DNA of 64,000 nt from Adiantum capillus-veneris (taxonomy: Eukaryota > Streptophyta > Polypodiopsida > Polypodiales > Pteridaceae). The DNA lies in NCBI GenBank assembly GCA_014529385.2, contig CM043942.1:34267969-34331968 (forward strand), in the 5' to 3' direction. This document shows positions 45,641-56,990 of this stretch, piece by piece. The notes under the pieces were generated by a model, which searched no databases, had not been told where the DNA came from, and was given only the letters and a program-made list of their open reading frames with translations. The stretch's first letter is position 1, and the number at the start of each line of letters is the position of its first letter. The translations under genes were made by a program, and so were the position numbers.

Positions 45641-48450
45641 CTTAGGGCATTTGGGAATCAAGTGAGAAATTCCACATTTGGTGCAATACTCTTTGACTCT
45701 AATGATTTCATTGTGAGGACAATCCCTTAGCTAGTGATCTCCGCCACACTTGTAGCAGGGTCCCATAGGTTGTTGAGGTGCTCCTCTCTGTTGGTAAGCA
45801 TGCCTCTGCCCACCCATGTCTCCGTTGGCTATGAACAATAGTGTTCGTTAATCCACGTTGTATTTTGTTTCTCCTGCAGCCTGGGCAGCTGTTGGTGGGC
45901 ACGTACTTCCAATCATGCTCCAAATGATTCTTGTGTCTTAGGTTCTTTAGGTGGATAATAGACAGGATTTGCTGCATATCCATTGGAATCTTCGTAATAT
46001 GCATACATGGGTACCAAATCCTTCTCTTCTGGTTCCTTTACCATCGGTGCATACCTTATGCCAACCGGTCTTACTCTTGGTAGGGGTGGTTGTTTCCCTA
46101 ATACTGGTTGTGGTCTTTCAACTCCTATAGGTCTTGGTAGGTTACCTGATGATACCTAGGCATCGGTGGGATTTGAGGAGATGCTACTTGAGCTTGGGGA
46201 GCATAAGGTCACTCTCTCACATATCCCTTGTTATAATAACATTCCTCCGTCACATGGTTTGTCCATTTTTGTTCAATTGCACACCATTTCGGCTGGGCTG
46301 CTTAGCCTGAGGCTTGGCATACATACTAAATTTTTTTAGCACTTCTTCCACTAGCTGCTCCTAGCTTACAGCTACTTCTCCTTTCTGTGCTGACTTAGCG
46401 GACTTGCTTCCACTTTGTTGTGAAGATGAATCATCATCAAGATCCTTGAATTCACCCTCCTTGTAGACCACACAATTGTCTACAAGGTAAAGAGCTTCCT
46501 TAGTTAACTCATTTAACGTTGTGCTCCTCTTCATATGTAAGTCCTTCTAGAGATCTGCGTTTCTCAGTCCTTGAATAAATATAAGCATAAGTCTAGACTG
46601 GGTTGGTAGTTCTTCCACATGGTAGAACTTCACATATCTCTTTAGTCGTAGGCCTGCCTTTCGCACAGATTCCCCCTCCTTCTGTTTGAATTTATGGATT
46701 TGTGAGACTGTATTATGAGCTATCCCCCTTTGTGAGAATTTCTCAATAAACTCGTCAAAAGCCTCCTCCATAGACTCAAAATCTCTACGCTCCACAGAAT
46801 CAAACCAAGTGGCTGCATCCTCTTCTAGGGTAAGTCCAAACCCTGCAAATTGAGTAGGAAAATCCAAAACTTCTTCAGTTCCAATTACACGCACGAAGGT
46901 TGCCTTTTGCATAGATTCCCCTTCCTTCTGTTTGAATTTATGGATTTGTGAGACTGTATTATGAGCTATCCCCCTTTGTGAAAATTCCTCAATAAACTTG
47001 TCAAAAGCCTCCTCCATAGACTCAAAATCTCTACGCTCCACAGAATCAAACCAAGTGGCTGCATCCTCTTCTAGGGTAAGTCCAAACCTTGCAAATCGAG
47101 TAGGAAAATCCAAAACTTCTTCAATTATAATTACACGCACGAAGGCTGCTACATGATCCCTAGGATCTCTGTTTCCCGAGTATTTCTTGTTTACCCATTT
47201 TTGCACCTGAGAAGGTCTAATTCTACGATGGTCTACAAATCTCATCATTGGTTCTCCTCGTCCTCTTCGATATGCCTCTTTTGGCCTTCGGTAGTGGGAG
47301 AATTCCTCTCCCAGAGGTGCTCCTAAGCCATAATTTCTGACGGTTCTTGCAAGAGGTGGTTCATCTCTCTGAACTGGTTCTCTTTGTTCTCGTTATATGG
47401 GTTGTCTTCCGGGCTCTGCCGACTCTTGAGTTTTCGGCTTACTCTTGCCTTGATAATGTGAATGGAGTGGTGGTTCTTGTAAATATCTTAGCCCTCGTGC
47501 GGTTGGATAACCACCTCTATTTAGGTCTTGTTCGGATGTTGCATTTTGTTGAAGCCATGCGTGCAATGATGGTTGGGTTGCCTGTTGGTTTTGATAGAAA
47601 GTCTGCTGCCATTTAGAATGTGATGTTGCATCGTACTCTTCTGAAAATGGATTTGTAGACTTGCTAGGGGTATAGGTGGACCTTGGTACTTCTTTGGGGG
47701 CATATGTTGATGTTTCTGGAACTGTTGCCTTATCTACCTCCTTTGGCAGAATTCGTTTGTATTCTCACCCATACTTGTCAACAAAAATGATATCCTTCCC
47801 AATAGCAATTTCATAAGAGAACTAGTAAAGAACCTTGTCATCGCTTAATTCATTTGGGTAGGGTTCTTTGCATGAAAAGTAAGAGACTACTCCCTTGCTC
47901 TCATGCTTGTAAATTACCACATTCTCATTATAGGTAGAGACTCTGGTTGTTTTTTTATCATACATAAAAAGAGCTCCAGGTCAATCAATTTTAGGAGGCG
48001 GCTCTTGAGTTTTTGAGACCATTTTTCCTTTTGCCACGTTATCTCCATACCTGTTGTAATCCTCAGGGTTTCTAACTATCAGATAATGGTTCCCCCTTTC
48101 ATCTCAAAATCTATCTCCATCATCATAGACACAAATTATCTCCAGTCTCTGAGAAGGTCGTTCCTCTATACAAATACACTTGCATCCCCAATAGTCAGAA
48201 TAAACTAGGGCTCCCCGAGAGTTTGTTCCTTCTAAGAAGCTTATAGTGAAATTGGCGTTGTTCAAAGGGTTTTGGGAGGTACTTCCTCCTAGCATTGGTC
48301 CTTCACTGGAGAAGCCTCCTGGCTGTTGACTAGCCATCATGAAGGACTTGTCTGATGAAGTGTCAGTATCACTACCTTCCTCAATGATTGGGGCTAATGG
48401 ATCTAGACTTGCCTGAGTTACACTCTCCTCAGTGGGGATACTAAGCTATC
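45640..48450 (-). pseudogene. Gypsy gag polyprotein with duplicated capsid and two zinc knuckles
   Basis: The likely N-terminus is MASQQPGGFSSEG (near 48,337), with an acidic frame continuing upstream. The N-terminal region (GALVYSDYWGCKCICIEE, ALFMYDKKTTRVSTYNENVV) is followed by a Pro/Gln-rich linker. An uninterrupted frame from 47,248 to 46,547 holds the capsid: FGLTLEEDAATWFDSVERRD, SQRGIAHNTVSQIHKFKQ, LMLIFIQGLRNADL. The central 82 residues are present twice in tandem. At 45,645-45,765 two knuckles appear: CYKCGGDH, a stop, LRDC; and CTKCGISHLIPKC. A few stops interrupt the whole. Homologous capsid text occurs on the plus strand at 55.3 kb. Confidence 0.8.
46663..47154 (-). repeat. In-frame 246-bp duplication in gag
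   Basis: The two copies (about 46,663-46,908 and 46,909-47,154) are offset by 246 bp, exactly 82 codons, and the frame is open across both. Confidence 0.92.
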
Positions 48451-48479
48451 CTGATCACATGCCACTTTTTGGTCTCTTG

Positions 48480-50150
48480 GAATGTGTCTTCCTAATCTTA
48501 AATTCATCAAACTTAGCAATGCAATTTATCACAAATCCAACCACTCACCTGGCAAGGGAGCAGTTTCTGCACAACTTCTTGCTTTACTGCTGAATATACC
48601 CGTACACAAGCGTTTAATTTCGGCAATCGAATCAAAGAATTTAACTGCTAGAGGTGGTCTTAGTAATGATTGGTATAACTGGAGTGTTAATCCCAACCAC
48701 TATTGTACTCTATACACTTTTGACGTTTTTGATTAGGTCGACTAATCTTGAACTGTACACCACCTATGTGAGGTAACGTCTTAATTCTCGTCTTTGCTCC
48801 CTAAATAGGTCAAACAAAGTCCAATTTCACTTCTAAAAGAAGTTATGGAACCCTTAAGTCAACTAGAACCTCCTTGTATGTCCACAGTATAATATTATCC
48901 TAAAAATGATCCTATAGACATTCTACACGTAGGATGTCTAGTTGATCTATTTTAGATAAAATTTTCACTATAGCTTTCCCTTGATGTGATGAGCTCACAG
49001 ATGTTCTCACTTTTTGGTTTGGACACTTATAAGTTGGTCAACTGATCAGAAATCTATTCCAGAAGCCTAATGTCCATTCTGATGAATTCACCAGTCAAAT
49101 CAACTCCAAATTGGACCAAACTTGACTAGGGGGTTTGCCTAAGGCTATATGAGAGCCTGACATGTCTTAATTATAATTTTTGCCTTTTAATCATGCATTA
49201 GACATCCTACACGTAGGATGTCTTTTGCATCAAAATTTAACCCAACTTGGCCCACAAATTTTCCTTGATGTGCTGATCACCCTGGTGTGTTTAGATTTGT
49301 GTTTGAATGTCAAAAGACCCCAAACTTAGCTATTCTGGCCTTTTTTTCCCGCTAAAGTTTGTTTAAACCCCAAGTTTCTCACCCAATTGAAATGAAACCT
49401 TTCACATGCACTCAATCAATCATGCACATGAAGACATCCTATGGTTTTGGTCTCAACATTATGTCTTGGCACAATTTGGGTAGGATGTCTGGCAATTCCT
49501 GTCTTTTGGCCACAATCTATCAAAATATGGTCAATCTTCCACTTTCTAGGTAAAATAAGGTAAAACCTACCTTCTAAACACTCTGGTCAACTCAGATCCT
49601 CAAAATTCCGCCAGATCACCCTGTAGACATCCTACGCGTAGGATGTCTATTGTCTTAGAATTTAATTTTTTTCTGCCAGTGGACTTCCCTATGCTCTGTA
49701 GACCTCCCAACAATAATCACAAAAACTTTTGGACTTCAATTCAGCTTCTAAACACAATTTACCGTCTTTTATATTTCTTCGATGAGCCTAACAACAAATA
49801 TAACATGCATGAATTGCTTCAGATCATAAATCATGATGTCCTACTAACCCTACTCCTACTCATCATGTGAGATGGTGATTTTGGTGCCTCGGTTGCTTCC
49901 TGGCCTCACACGGATTCTCAAGCTATCTTCTCACCGCATATACCACTCGAACTCCTACTCTCCACACCACAACCTAACTCCTATCTAACACTACCTAAGA
50001 TGGACGATCCAGGCTAGCCCTACGCTGCCTAGACTCCTCCTAAGACCTAGAGAGTCCACCACCCTCTGATCCTATCTAAATGTAAAATAAGACTCTCGCA
50101 AGCCAGAGAATCCCTATCCTCGAGGACTAGTCTCGGACACCTACCTAGGG
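48480..50150 (-). repeat. Palindromic leader of the gypsy element
   Basis: Palindromes with AGACATCCTA/TAGGATGTCT arms lie at 48,915-48,940, 49,200-49,224 and 49,624-49,649 (the last a perfect 26-bp palindrome centred on CGCG). A half-site lies near 49,481. The surrounding text aligns with the leader at 25.1-29.2 kb. Confidence 0.9.
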
Positions 50151-50156
50151 TTTTCG

Positions 50157-50174
50157 TCACCGACAGTGGCGCCA
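50157..50174 (-). promoter_or_regulatory. Primer-binding site (tRNA-Asp type)
   Basis: The minus strand reads TGGCGCCACTGTCGGTGA, 14 of 18 bases matching the tRNA-Asp PBS, next to the LTR edge. Confidence 0.8.
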
Positions 50175-50175
50175 A

Positions 50176-51098
50176 TGTTGGTGGATATGCCGTGACGGAT
50201 GTTAGTACAACGAGAACTTACCTAACAAGAATTGTCAGTTAAGGACGAAGCTCGACCCATAGGCGCGTGGAAGTAAGCATAGGGTGGCAACCTACGCTCG
50301 ACCAACTATTGACTACTTCCTATAGCGGTCTCTACCCAATGTCTAAGTTACAGCCTACTATTGTGCACAGGAGGAGATTTCCTAAAACGCTTCCATGAGC
50401 CAAATACCCATTAGACGTTCTCAAAACGCTACAAAACTTGAGGGATATCCTATTAACACCAATAGGCCACTCTCCCTAAGGTCTGTGACCCAAAACCCTA
50501 CCCATAAACACCCAGTGCAGAATCATGTAGGATGTCTGACAGGTTTTTGCAGGTTGATGTTTCTAAAAACTAAGGTGCGTAATGTGTAGCTCTACTCAAC
50601 ACGAATGCGTGGATATGCTGAAACGCAAAAACAGACACCGTTTTCTTACCGGATCCCTAGAAATAGCTCGCAGATCAATCTTGCGAAGCCGGGCCAAACA
50701 CGCACAGGTGCATATCTCTCTCCAGGGGCAATAGGCTGTACTTCTCCGTTCTCGATTCTGACCACTAGTGTGCGCGTAGCGTCAAGATAAGCTCTCACTC
50801 TCTCTCGTACACAGAATACGCTTCTCACAGATACTTCATAGAATAAACAAAAGGGTCCCTTTATTAAGGTTAGAATTTGGTATATATACCTTCTAAATAC
50901 AAAACCTCATGTTCCAAGGTGAAATCCTACTTAGTCTAATGGAAAAAATAATATACAAAATTGGAAACTGCTGCAAGCCCCAAGTATTTACAAGTGAAAT
51001 TACGGGTTTTCTTAATCAGGGAATGACTACATAGGATTTCCTTCTTTTATCATTTCATCAGTCTTCAGTTGAGTGTGGCCGCCAGTCTTCAGCTAACA
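50176..51098 (-). mobile_element. 5' LTR of the gypsy element
   Basis: On the plus strand it starts TGTTGGTGGATATGCC, homologous to the LARD LTR start, and ends near GCTAACA (outer edge approximate). A minus-strand TATA (GGTATATATACC) lies near 50,879. Confidence 0.75.
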
Positions 51099-51561
51099 AC
51101 TATGCCTCTCTCATGCTTCTTGTGATTGCCTATGATGCTTTAATTAGCTAGATCTTAGCTAATTAGTGGTAAATCCCGCTCTAATCTTGTGTGATTGCCC
51201 TCTTTTGCTTGTGTGTGCATGTAGGTTTGATTGGAGTGTGGTACTTGATAGATCTATGTGTGTGTGCTTGTGATTAGTGTGTTGCATGATAGGATTAGTG
51301 TTGTGTGCGTCTTGCAATCGTTAGTGTGTGTGATTGGGTTGATTGGAGGTGAAGGGAAATGGATGTGGAGATTGCTGATCATTGTGGCTTAGCTCCTCCA
51401 TGATAGGCCAATAAGATCACCTCATAGAGTCACCATTCGTGCTGCCATGATTAGCTCACTAATCGTGTGAGTGTTTCCATACCCTAGCCGGGTAGCTCAT
51501 CGCTCCGGATTGATAATTTTGTTGGTCATTGGAGCCATGCAATGATAAGACCCCCAACATT

Positions 51562-51579
51562 TGGTGCCGTTTCCGGGGA
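51562..51579 (+). promoter_or_regulatory. Primer-binding site (tRNA-Asp type)
   Basis: TGGTGCCGTTTCCGGGGA matches 16 of 18 bases of the tRNA-Asp PBS and follows an LTR end CCCCCAACA at 51,551-51,559. It marks a plus-strand gypsy element. The LTR's 5' edge was not found and may be cut by the neighbouring element. Confidence 0.85.
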
Positions 51580-52406
51580 CGATGGCCTATGCTAGTGTAA
51601 TTGTGGTATAATCGGATGTGTTGCCTCACTAATTTCAATACTAATTTCACTTGTGTGTTTATGTTTTTGTGGATTTTGGATGTGTGTGCATGAAGCAATG
51701 TGTTCATTCTTCCCTAATTTTTTACCGTATTCTGCCAATTATGTGTTTACACACTCTAATTTCACACTAACCCCTTGCTAATTTCACTAATTTTGCTAAC
51801 TTACACACTAATTTTCTACGAAGGATTAGAGCTTTCAACCGTCAATCGATCTTCATTGGAAAGGTAATCAAGGTGGTACCTCCCTAGAATCTAAACATGT
51901 GTATAATTGTGTAGAGACTCCACAATGATGCAATGTAATGTCAATGCCACATTAATGCTATGTTAATTGCAATGCAATGTTGATGCTATGATGCTATGAA
52001 ATTTTTTGAATTGCTCGTTTTCATGCCGTCGTAATGTCGAAATTTTCCAGATTTGGTGGCGTATAAAATTGATAAGTTCAATTGCTAATTGGTGAATGTG
52101 CATTGTTAATTGTGTGCCTAATTGATCTAATTGAATGCTTGAATGGTCAATTGCAAGTGTGTGTGCACTAAAATCAAGTGTGGGTGCATTCTAATTGAGT
52201 GTGTGTATGCCTAATTTTGTGTGTGTGCACTATTTTGCCTTTGATTGTGCACCTAAAAATCAATGGGTGCTTAATGATTTTTCAATTGTTATGATTGATT
52301 TGTGTTGTGGTCATGCCTAACTAGAGATTTGTGAAATCACATTGTAATTTTGACAAGATTAACCCTTTTGTGTGCGAAAATAAAGATTGGTAAAAACTGC
52401 CAATTA

Positions 52407-52449
<43 letters not shown>

Positions 52450-54080
52450 GTGCTTAAAAAAGTACTTAATGTGCATGATTAATTCCATTTTTGATTGCAT
52501 GTTTGGTGTATGTAATGGTTAATTTCCGCGTTTTTGAACTCGAAATAGGGATTTACACACTCCAAATGCGTCAACTTTTGACCTAATTTTGCTGATTTAA
52601 TTACCTAGTGTGGATTTTTTTGATCAAATTATTTGGCAATTAAATTGATGTGCCTTTTGTGATTTTATTTGGTTGCACTAATTCCCTATGTGTGGAGAAT
52701 TTGTTTTTCAAAAAGGGTATTTTTTGGATACTTTTTGTAAATTTTTGGCAATTGTTTTCTAATTTTTGCTTAATTCCATAAAAAATTGATATCGTGTGAT
52801 CTTTGCGAGCTGTTTTAAATGCATGTTCACGGCATGATTTCGAGCGCATTTGTGCCCTCCTTGGTCAAGTTTTGAGCATTTCGTTATTTTTGGGGGTCGG
52901 GTTGATGATTTTGTCGTAAACGTCTTCTTGATAAAAACTGCTATTTTTGGTGTGTTTATGCGTGTTGAAAATGTTCTATTGTGATTGTCGATGATCTTTA
53001 GAGATTTTACAATTTTTTGAAATTTTTGGCAATTTTTGGGATTTTCAGATGATTTTTGTGTTCTCGGATGATTTTTGGCCTAATTTTGGCATTTTTGGAC
53101 GTTTGGTTTTTTTTAATAAAGAAAAGCGATTTTTGAGCTTCGGTGCAAACCGGCGGGATTTTCCGAATCTTGGCATGTGGTTCGATACGGCATCGACATT
53201 CGTGGCAAAACTCGACGATGATTTTTGATTTTTTGCGGGCTCGCGTTGCCGCGCGGAAAAGTGTTGACTCTCTTTCTCGCTCCCTTGTCACTTCCTCCTG
53301 CACACCAACTGTAGCATACCACGTCAACGGAGACAAGTATCTCTCTCTCTAACTTCCTCTCTCTCTCTCTCTCTCTCATCTCCCTCCTCTATTCGCGTGA
53401 ACGTCGTCAACCACCACACACACACATCGGTGAATGCACCGCTACACACACAACTCATTAAGCTACAAGAAGGCAAAAAAAAAGGGACCTCTCTTTTCAA
53501 CTACTGCTTGTTGGCTGCTCTGCTGGAGTCTTTTGTCTTTTTCCTTTTTTTTGTGTCATTGACTTTTTATTGTATTCATTTCATTTTGTTCCTTTTCAAT
53601 TTCATTTTCATTCCTTTAAATTTCATTTCATTTTAATTCAATTTCATTTTTTTCTCTCTCACTTTCATTTCATTTATTTGTATATTAGTTCAAAAACAAA
53701 AAAAAAAAAAAAATCACAAAAAACAATTAAAAAATCAAAAAAAGGTTTTGAAATTTACAAAAAATAGAAAAATTCATAAAAAATTAGTAAAAAATCAAAA
53801 ACAAAAAAAAAAGCATAAAAAAACAAAAATCGATCTGATTATTCATGAGAAATATAAAAAACTCACAAAAAAATCATAATAATTCATAATTGCCCAACAA
53901 AAATTCCAATAAATAAAAACTTTTAGGAAAGCTTCAAAAGATTTTATAAAACTTACAAAATTCACAAAAAATTCTTTAAAAATCAAAACTTTTTCAAAAA
54001 ATTTTAAAAAAATCATAAAAATTCCAAAATTTTTAGAAAATTCAAAATTTCACAAAAAATTTCGAAAGTCGGCGAAAGGG
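51580..54080 (+). other. Long non-coding leader of the plus-strand gypsy element
   Basis: No gene is seen in 2.5 kb. It holds a (TG)n tract (52,410-52,437), a CT tract (about 53,341-53,377), a T-rich block (about 53,520-53,690) and an A-rich block (about 53,694-54,062) with CAAAAA/TTCATAAAAA words. Confidence 0.6.
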
Positions 54081-54088
54081 TCAGAAGA

Positions 54089-54717
54089 ATGCAGAAAAGC
54101 AAAAAACACGCCGTCGAGAGAACCACACCGGACAAATCGCACAAAAAAGCAAAGATATTTCAGCCAAAGTACTCAAGAAAGCAAAGGAAAGTCAAGCAAG
54201 TGTTTGTTCAGAGAAATTTAGTCAAAGTCAATGATCCAGTTTGTATTGAAGACAAGAAATCGACACAGAAAGACAAACACATGGGATGGATAGCATCACA
54301 ATGGATCCTAAAAGAACAGGAGTATTATGGAGGTAATAGACATCTAGATATAGGTGCCAAAACTGCAGGTTAGAGCATATGAAGTAACTTCAAGACACTC
54401 CCAAGTAAGAAGGCCCATAAGGTTTTTATCAACCTCGACAATATCCTAGGATACCTAAGAAGCAGGTATACAATAGAACAACATTGAGGTTTGCTAAAGT
54501 CTACCACAACTTTCAAGAGGATACAGAACAAAGACGGATCTCAAAGAATCTTCCTCTTAGACGAGGATTCTACGCAGGTTATATGAAGATTTGGCTACCA
54601 GTCAACCACAAGCCAACTGCAACTGCACCAGACCTGCATGAAGATCTCAAGAACTCAACAAGACCTAGAACAAGGCAAAGTCAACAAAAGAGATGCAAAG
54701 ATCATCAAGGGATTTAA
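54089..54717 (+). pseudogene. Basic ORF, possible gag N-terminus
   Basis: The first ATG after the long leader opens a Lys-rich frame (MQKSKKHAVERTTPDKSHKK, then VFVQRNLVKVNDPV) ending at 54,373. Frames at 54,484-54,717 and 54,638-54,832 continue with basic text. No known domain is recognised. Position, directly before a gag capsid fragment, suggests a degraded gag N-terminus. Confidence 0.35.
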
Positions 54718-55324
54718 ATTCCTAAGCCTTCCAATGCTTATAGTCAAAAGCCAGATGCCGACAATGAACAGAGGCCTACAAAAACATCAAAGACTCCTAT
54801 CAACATGCCTAATTGGAGAATCAAACAGATAATGGAGGCTTCAAAGTCAATAAAGGACAACCCAACCAACATGAATGCATATTCAAAGATAATAAAAACA
54901 CGTATGGCAAAAGAAACCTTCAATGCCAACTTGGTCCTTCACTAATCCTCTTTTTGATGATTCAAGCTTACCTTTACCTGAAGAAATGTTTGTAGTAAGC
55001 ACAAGAATGTAAAAAGTTAGTGTTGCTAGGGTGCAAAAAACATTCTTTGGCATAGTCAAAGTCGGGCTGTTGAGCCATAAAATGAGCAAAGCATTAGTCC
55101 CAAAGCTTCAAGTCATATTCAACTCTGTGCTAAGATTCGTAGTTATTAGGCTTATGCTCAAGCTAGAAGAGTTGAGAATATCTAAGTCAGGTCTCTCATG
55201 TTGGATGAGATGAGCATAAGAGTCGAAGTCTATTAACTACAATTGGTGGAGCGTCGTAGAGTCCAACACTCACGCACAGTGCATAGTAAGAGGAGAGCAC
55301 ATATCCTCGTCAACAAAAACTATT

Positions 55325-56018
55325 CTTAAAGCAGGGTTTGGACTTACCCTAGAAGAGGATGCTGCTACTTGGTTTGACTCTGTGGAGCGTAGAGACTTTG
55401 AGTCTATGGAGGACGTGTTTGAGGAGTTTATTGAGGAATTATCACAAAGGGGGATAGCTCATAATACAATCTCACAAATCCATAAATTCAAGCAGAAAGC
55501 AGGGGAATCTGTGCAAAAGGTAGTCCTACGACTAAAAAGATAAGTGAAGTTCTGCACTGTGGAAGAACTGTCAACTCAGACTAGACTTATGCTTATATTT
55601 ATTCAAGGACTAAGGAACGCAGATCTCTAGAAGGACTTACATATGAAGAGGAGCACAATGTTAAATGAGTTAACTAAGGAGGCTTTGAAGAATATCCATG
55701 AAGTTAGAAGCTTCTTGGGACTGTGTTCGTACTACAGGCGGTTCATTCAAAAGTTTGCAGATGTTGCTTCCCCTTTACATACCTTGACACAAAAAGGAGT
55801 CCCTTTCTCTTGGGGACCCATATAGGTGACTGCCTTTCAGACTTTGAAAGAGAAATTGACTACGGGACCAGTTTGACTCTGCCAGACTTGCAGAAGTCTT
55901 TTGAAGTATATTGTGATGCTTGTGGTAGTAGTCTGGGTGCGGTCTTAATGCAAGAAGTCCATGTCATTGCTTACAAGAGCCGATTGTTCTCAAGGCCGGA
56001 AATAACAACCCAAGAAGG
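55325..56018 (+). pseudogene. Gag capsid joined to RT/RNase H by internal deletion
   Basis: Plus-strand capsid text (FGLTLEEDAATWFDSVERRD, GIAHNTISQIHKFKQ, LMLIFIQGLRNADL) matches the minus-strand gag at 46.5-47.2 kb. After NELTKEAL (about 55,680) it jumps straight to RT connection text KNIHEVRSFLGLCSYYRRFI and RNase H FEVYCDACGSSLGAVLMQ (catalytic Asp kept). Gag C-terminus, protease and most of RT are missing. Stops at several points show it is dead. Confidence 0.85.
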
Positions 56019-56083
56019 GTGAGCCCTCTCTCTCAATCTCTAATCTAAGCAAGGCGAGGAGAAATGAGGAGGATAAGCAAGGG

Positions 56084-56088
<5 letters not shown>
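56010..56088. repeat. 79-bp direct repeat, left copy
   Basis: CCAAGAAGGGTGAGCCCTCT to GGGAGATC, repeated at 59,058-59,136 with about one mismatch. A (CT)n tract follows. Confidence 0.9.

Positions 56089-56159
<71 letters not shown>
56086..56159. repeat. (CT)n microsatellite
   Basis: 74 bp of pure TC/CT, the longest tract in the window. Confidence 0.97.
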
Positions 56160-56161
<2 letters not shown>

Positions 56162-56562
56162 GTCGACCTCAAGGAGGATAATTGAAAGCACTCGAATGGT
56201 TTAGGGGATGAGCAAGAAAGCAACAAGGGTATCAAGCAGGGGATTTTGCCGGATACTTACGTACTAATCAGCTTATAAAGGCTCTAATGGCGAGCATAAG
56301 TGAAAATTTTAGAGTCTTGATCTAATTTGAGAGCATTAAACTCTCCTAACTCCATCAGTGCCATTAATGGCAACCATTTGTAATCGAAATCCACTTCGGC
56401 TAATCATTAGCAGTATAAACCATTTCGGTTGTGAAGTTTAAGTATTAAAGTGTTGATAGAATCTTTTGCCTTGTGTCGTGCGTCTTGTCTCTCTTTCACA
56501 CCTCCCACAGCAAGCAGCCTGGTGCTGACTCGGCTCACCTCGCGAACCCATATCCCCCGACA
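56160..56562 (+). mobile_element. LTR end preceding a PBS
   Basis: The sequence ends CCCCCGACA (56,562), followed by a PBS. The left end may be the 79-bp repeat at 56,010 or lie within the CT tract. The strand is set by the PBS. Confidence 0.5.
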
Positions 56563-56565
56563 TCT

Positions 56566-56583
56566 TTGGTGAACCCGACGTGA
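56566..56583 (+). promoter_or_regulatory. Primer-binding site, tRNA not determined
   Basis: TTGGTGAACCCGACGTGA starts four bases after the LTR end. It resembles the TGGTGACCCCGACG type of PBS found in plant LTR elements; the matching tRNA was not established. Confidence 0.55.
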
Positions 56584-56990
56584 AGCGAGCCGGGGTGGGA
56601 GATGCAGATGGAGTGAAGAAATTATTTGAAGAATTTATCACACATGTTTCTGCTGGCAAATCAGGAGTTCCAAATTTTTCCAAGATGATGCTACTTGATG
56701 CTATATGGAATCTGATGTTACCCTATGATGTAGGGGATTTTGAGCTAGCTTTTGACCCAGGAGGTGACAGATATATGCATGGTCCTTGGCAATTGACTTA
56801 TATACCATATGATCCAGGCAGTTTGTATGAAGGTTTGTGGGCTAATTTATGTTTATGCTGTAATGATTGGAAATTATTGCATTTTCCCTATGATCCTGGA
56901 GGATGGTGCCAATTTTTTTAAAAGGGAATGCTCACAGTAGGACAGATGATTGGTTTCCCGTTTGATCCCGAGGGCTACTAAAGTGCCAGT
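56580..56990 (+). pseudogene. Internal region with repeated FDPGG/YDPGG motif
   Basis: The open frame (114 codons, no proper ATG start) repeats a short motif: LAFDPGGDRYM, IPYDPGSLYEG, FPYDPGGWCQFF, with FPFDPEG beyond the stop in the next block. Only the first 35 residues (GVKKLFEEFITHVSAGKSGV) look globular. No known enzyme domain. Confidence 0.4.

Larger units (their letters stand above)
43755..51098 (-). mobile_element. Ty3/gypsy element, likely autonomous relative of the LARD
   Basis: On the minus strand: 5' LTR (51,098-50,176), tRNA-Asp PBS (50,174-50,157), palindrome-bearing leader (50,150 to about 48,480), gag (about 48,450-45,640), spacer and protease (44,170-43,760). RT, integrase and the 3' LTR are missing. 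LTR start, PBS and leader align with the element at 20.6-30.3 kb over long stretches, for example GATCACCCTGTAGACATCCT occurs in both leaders. Confidence 0.75.
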
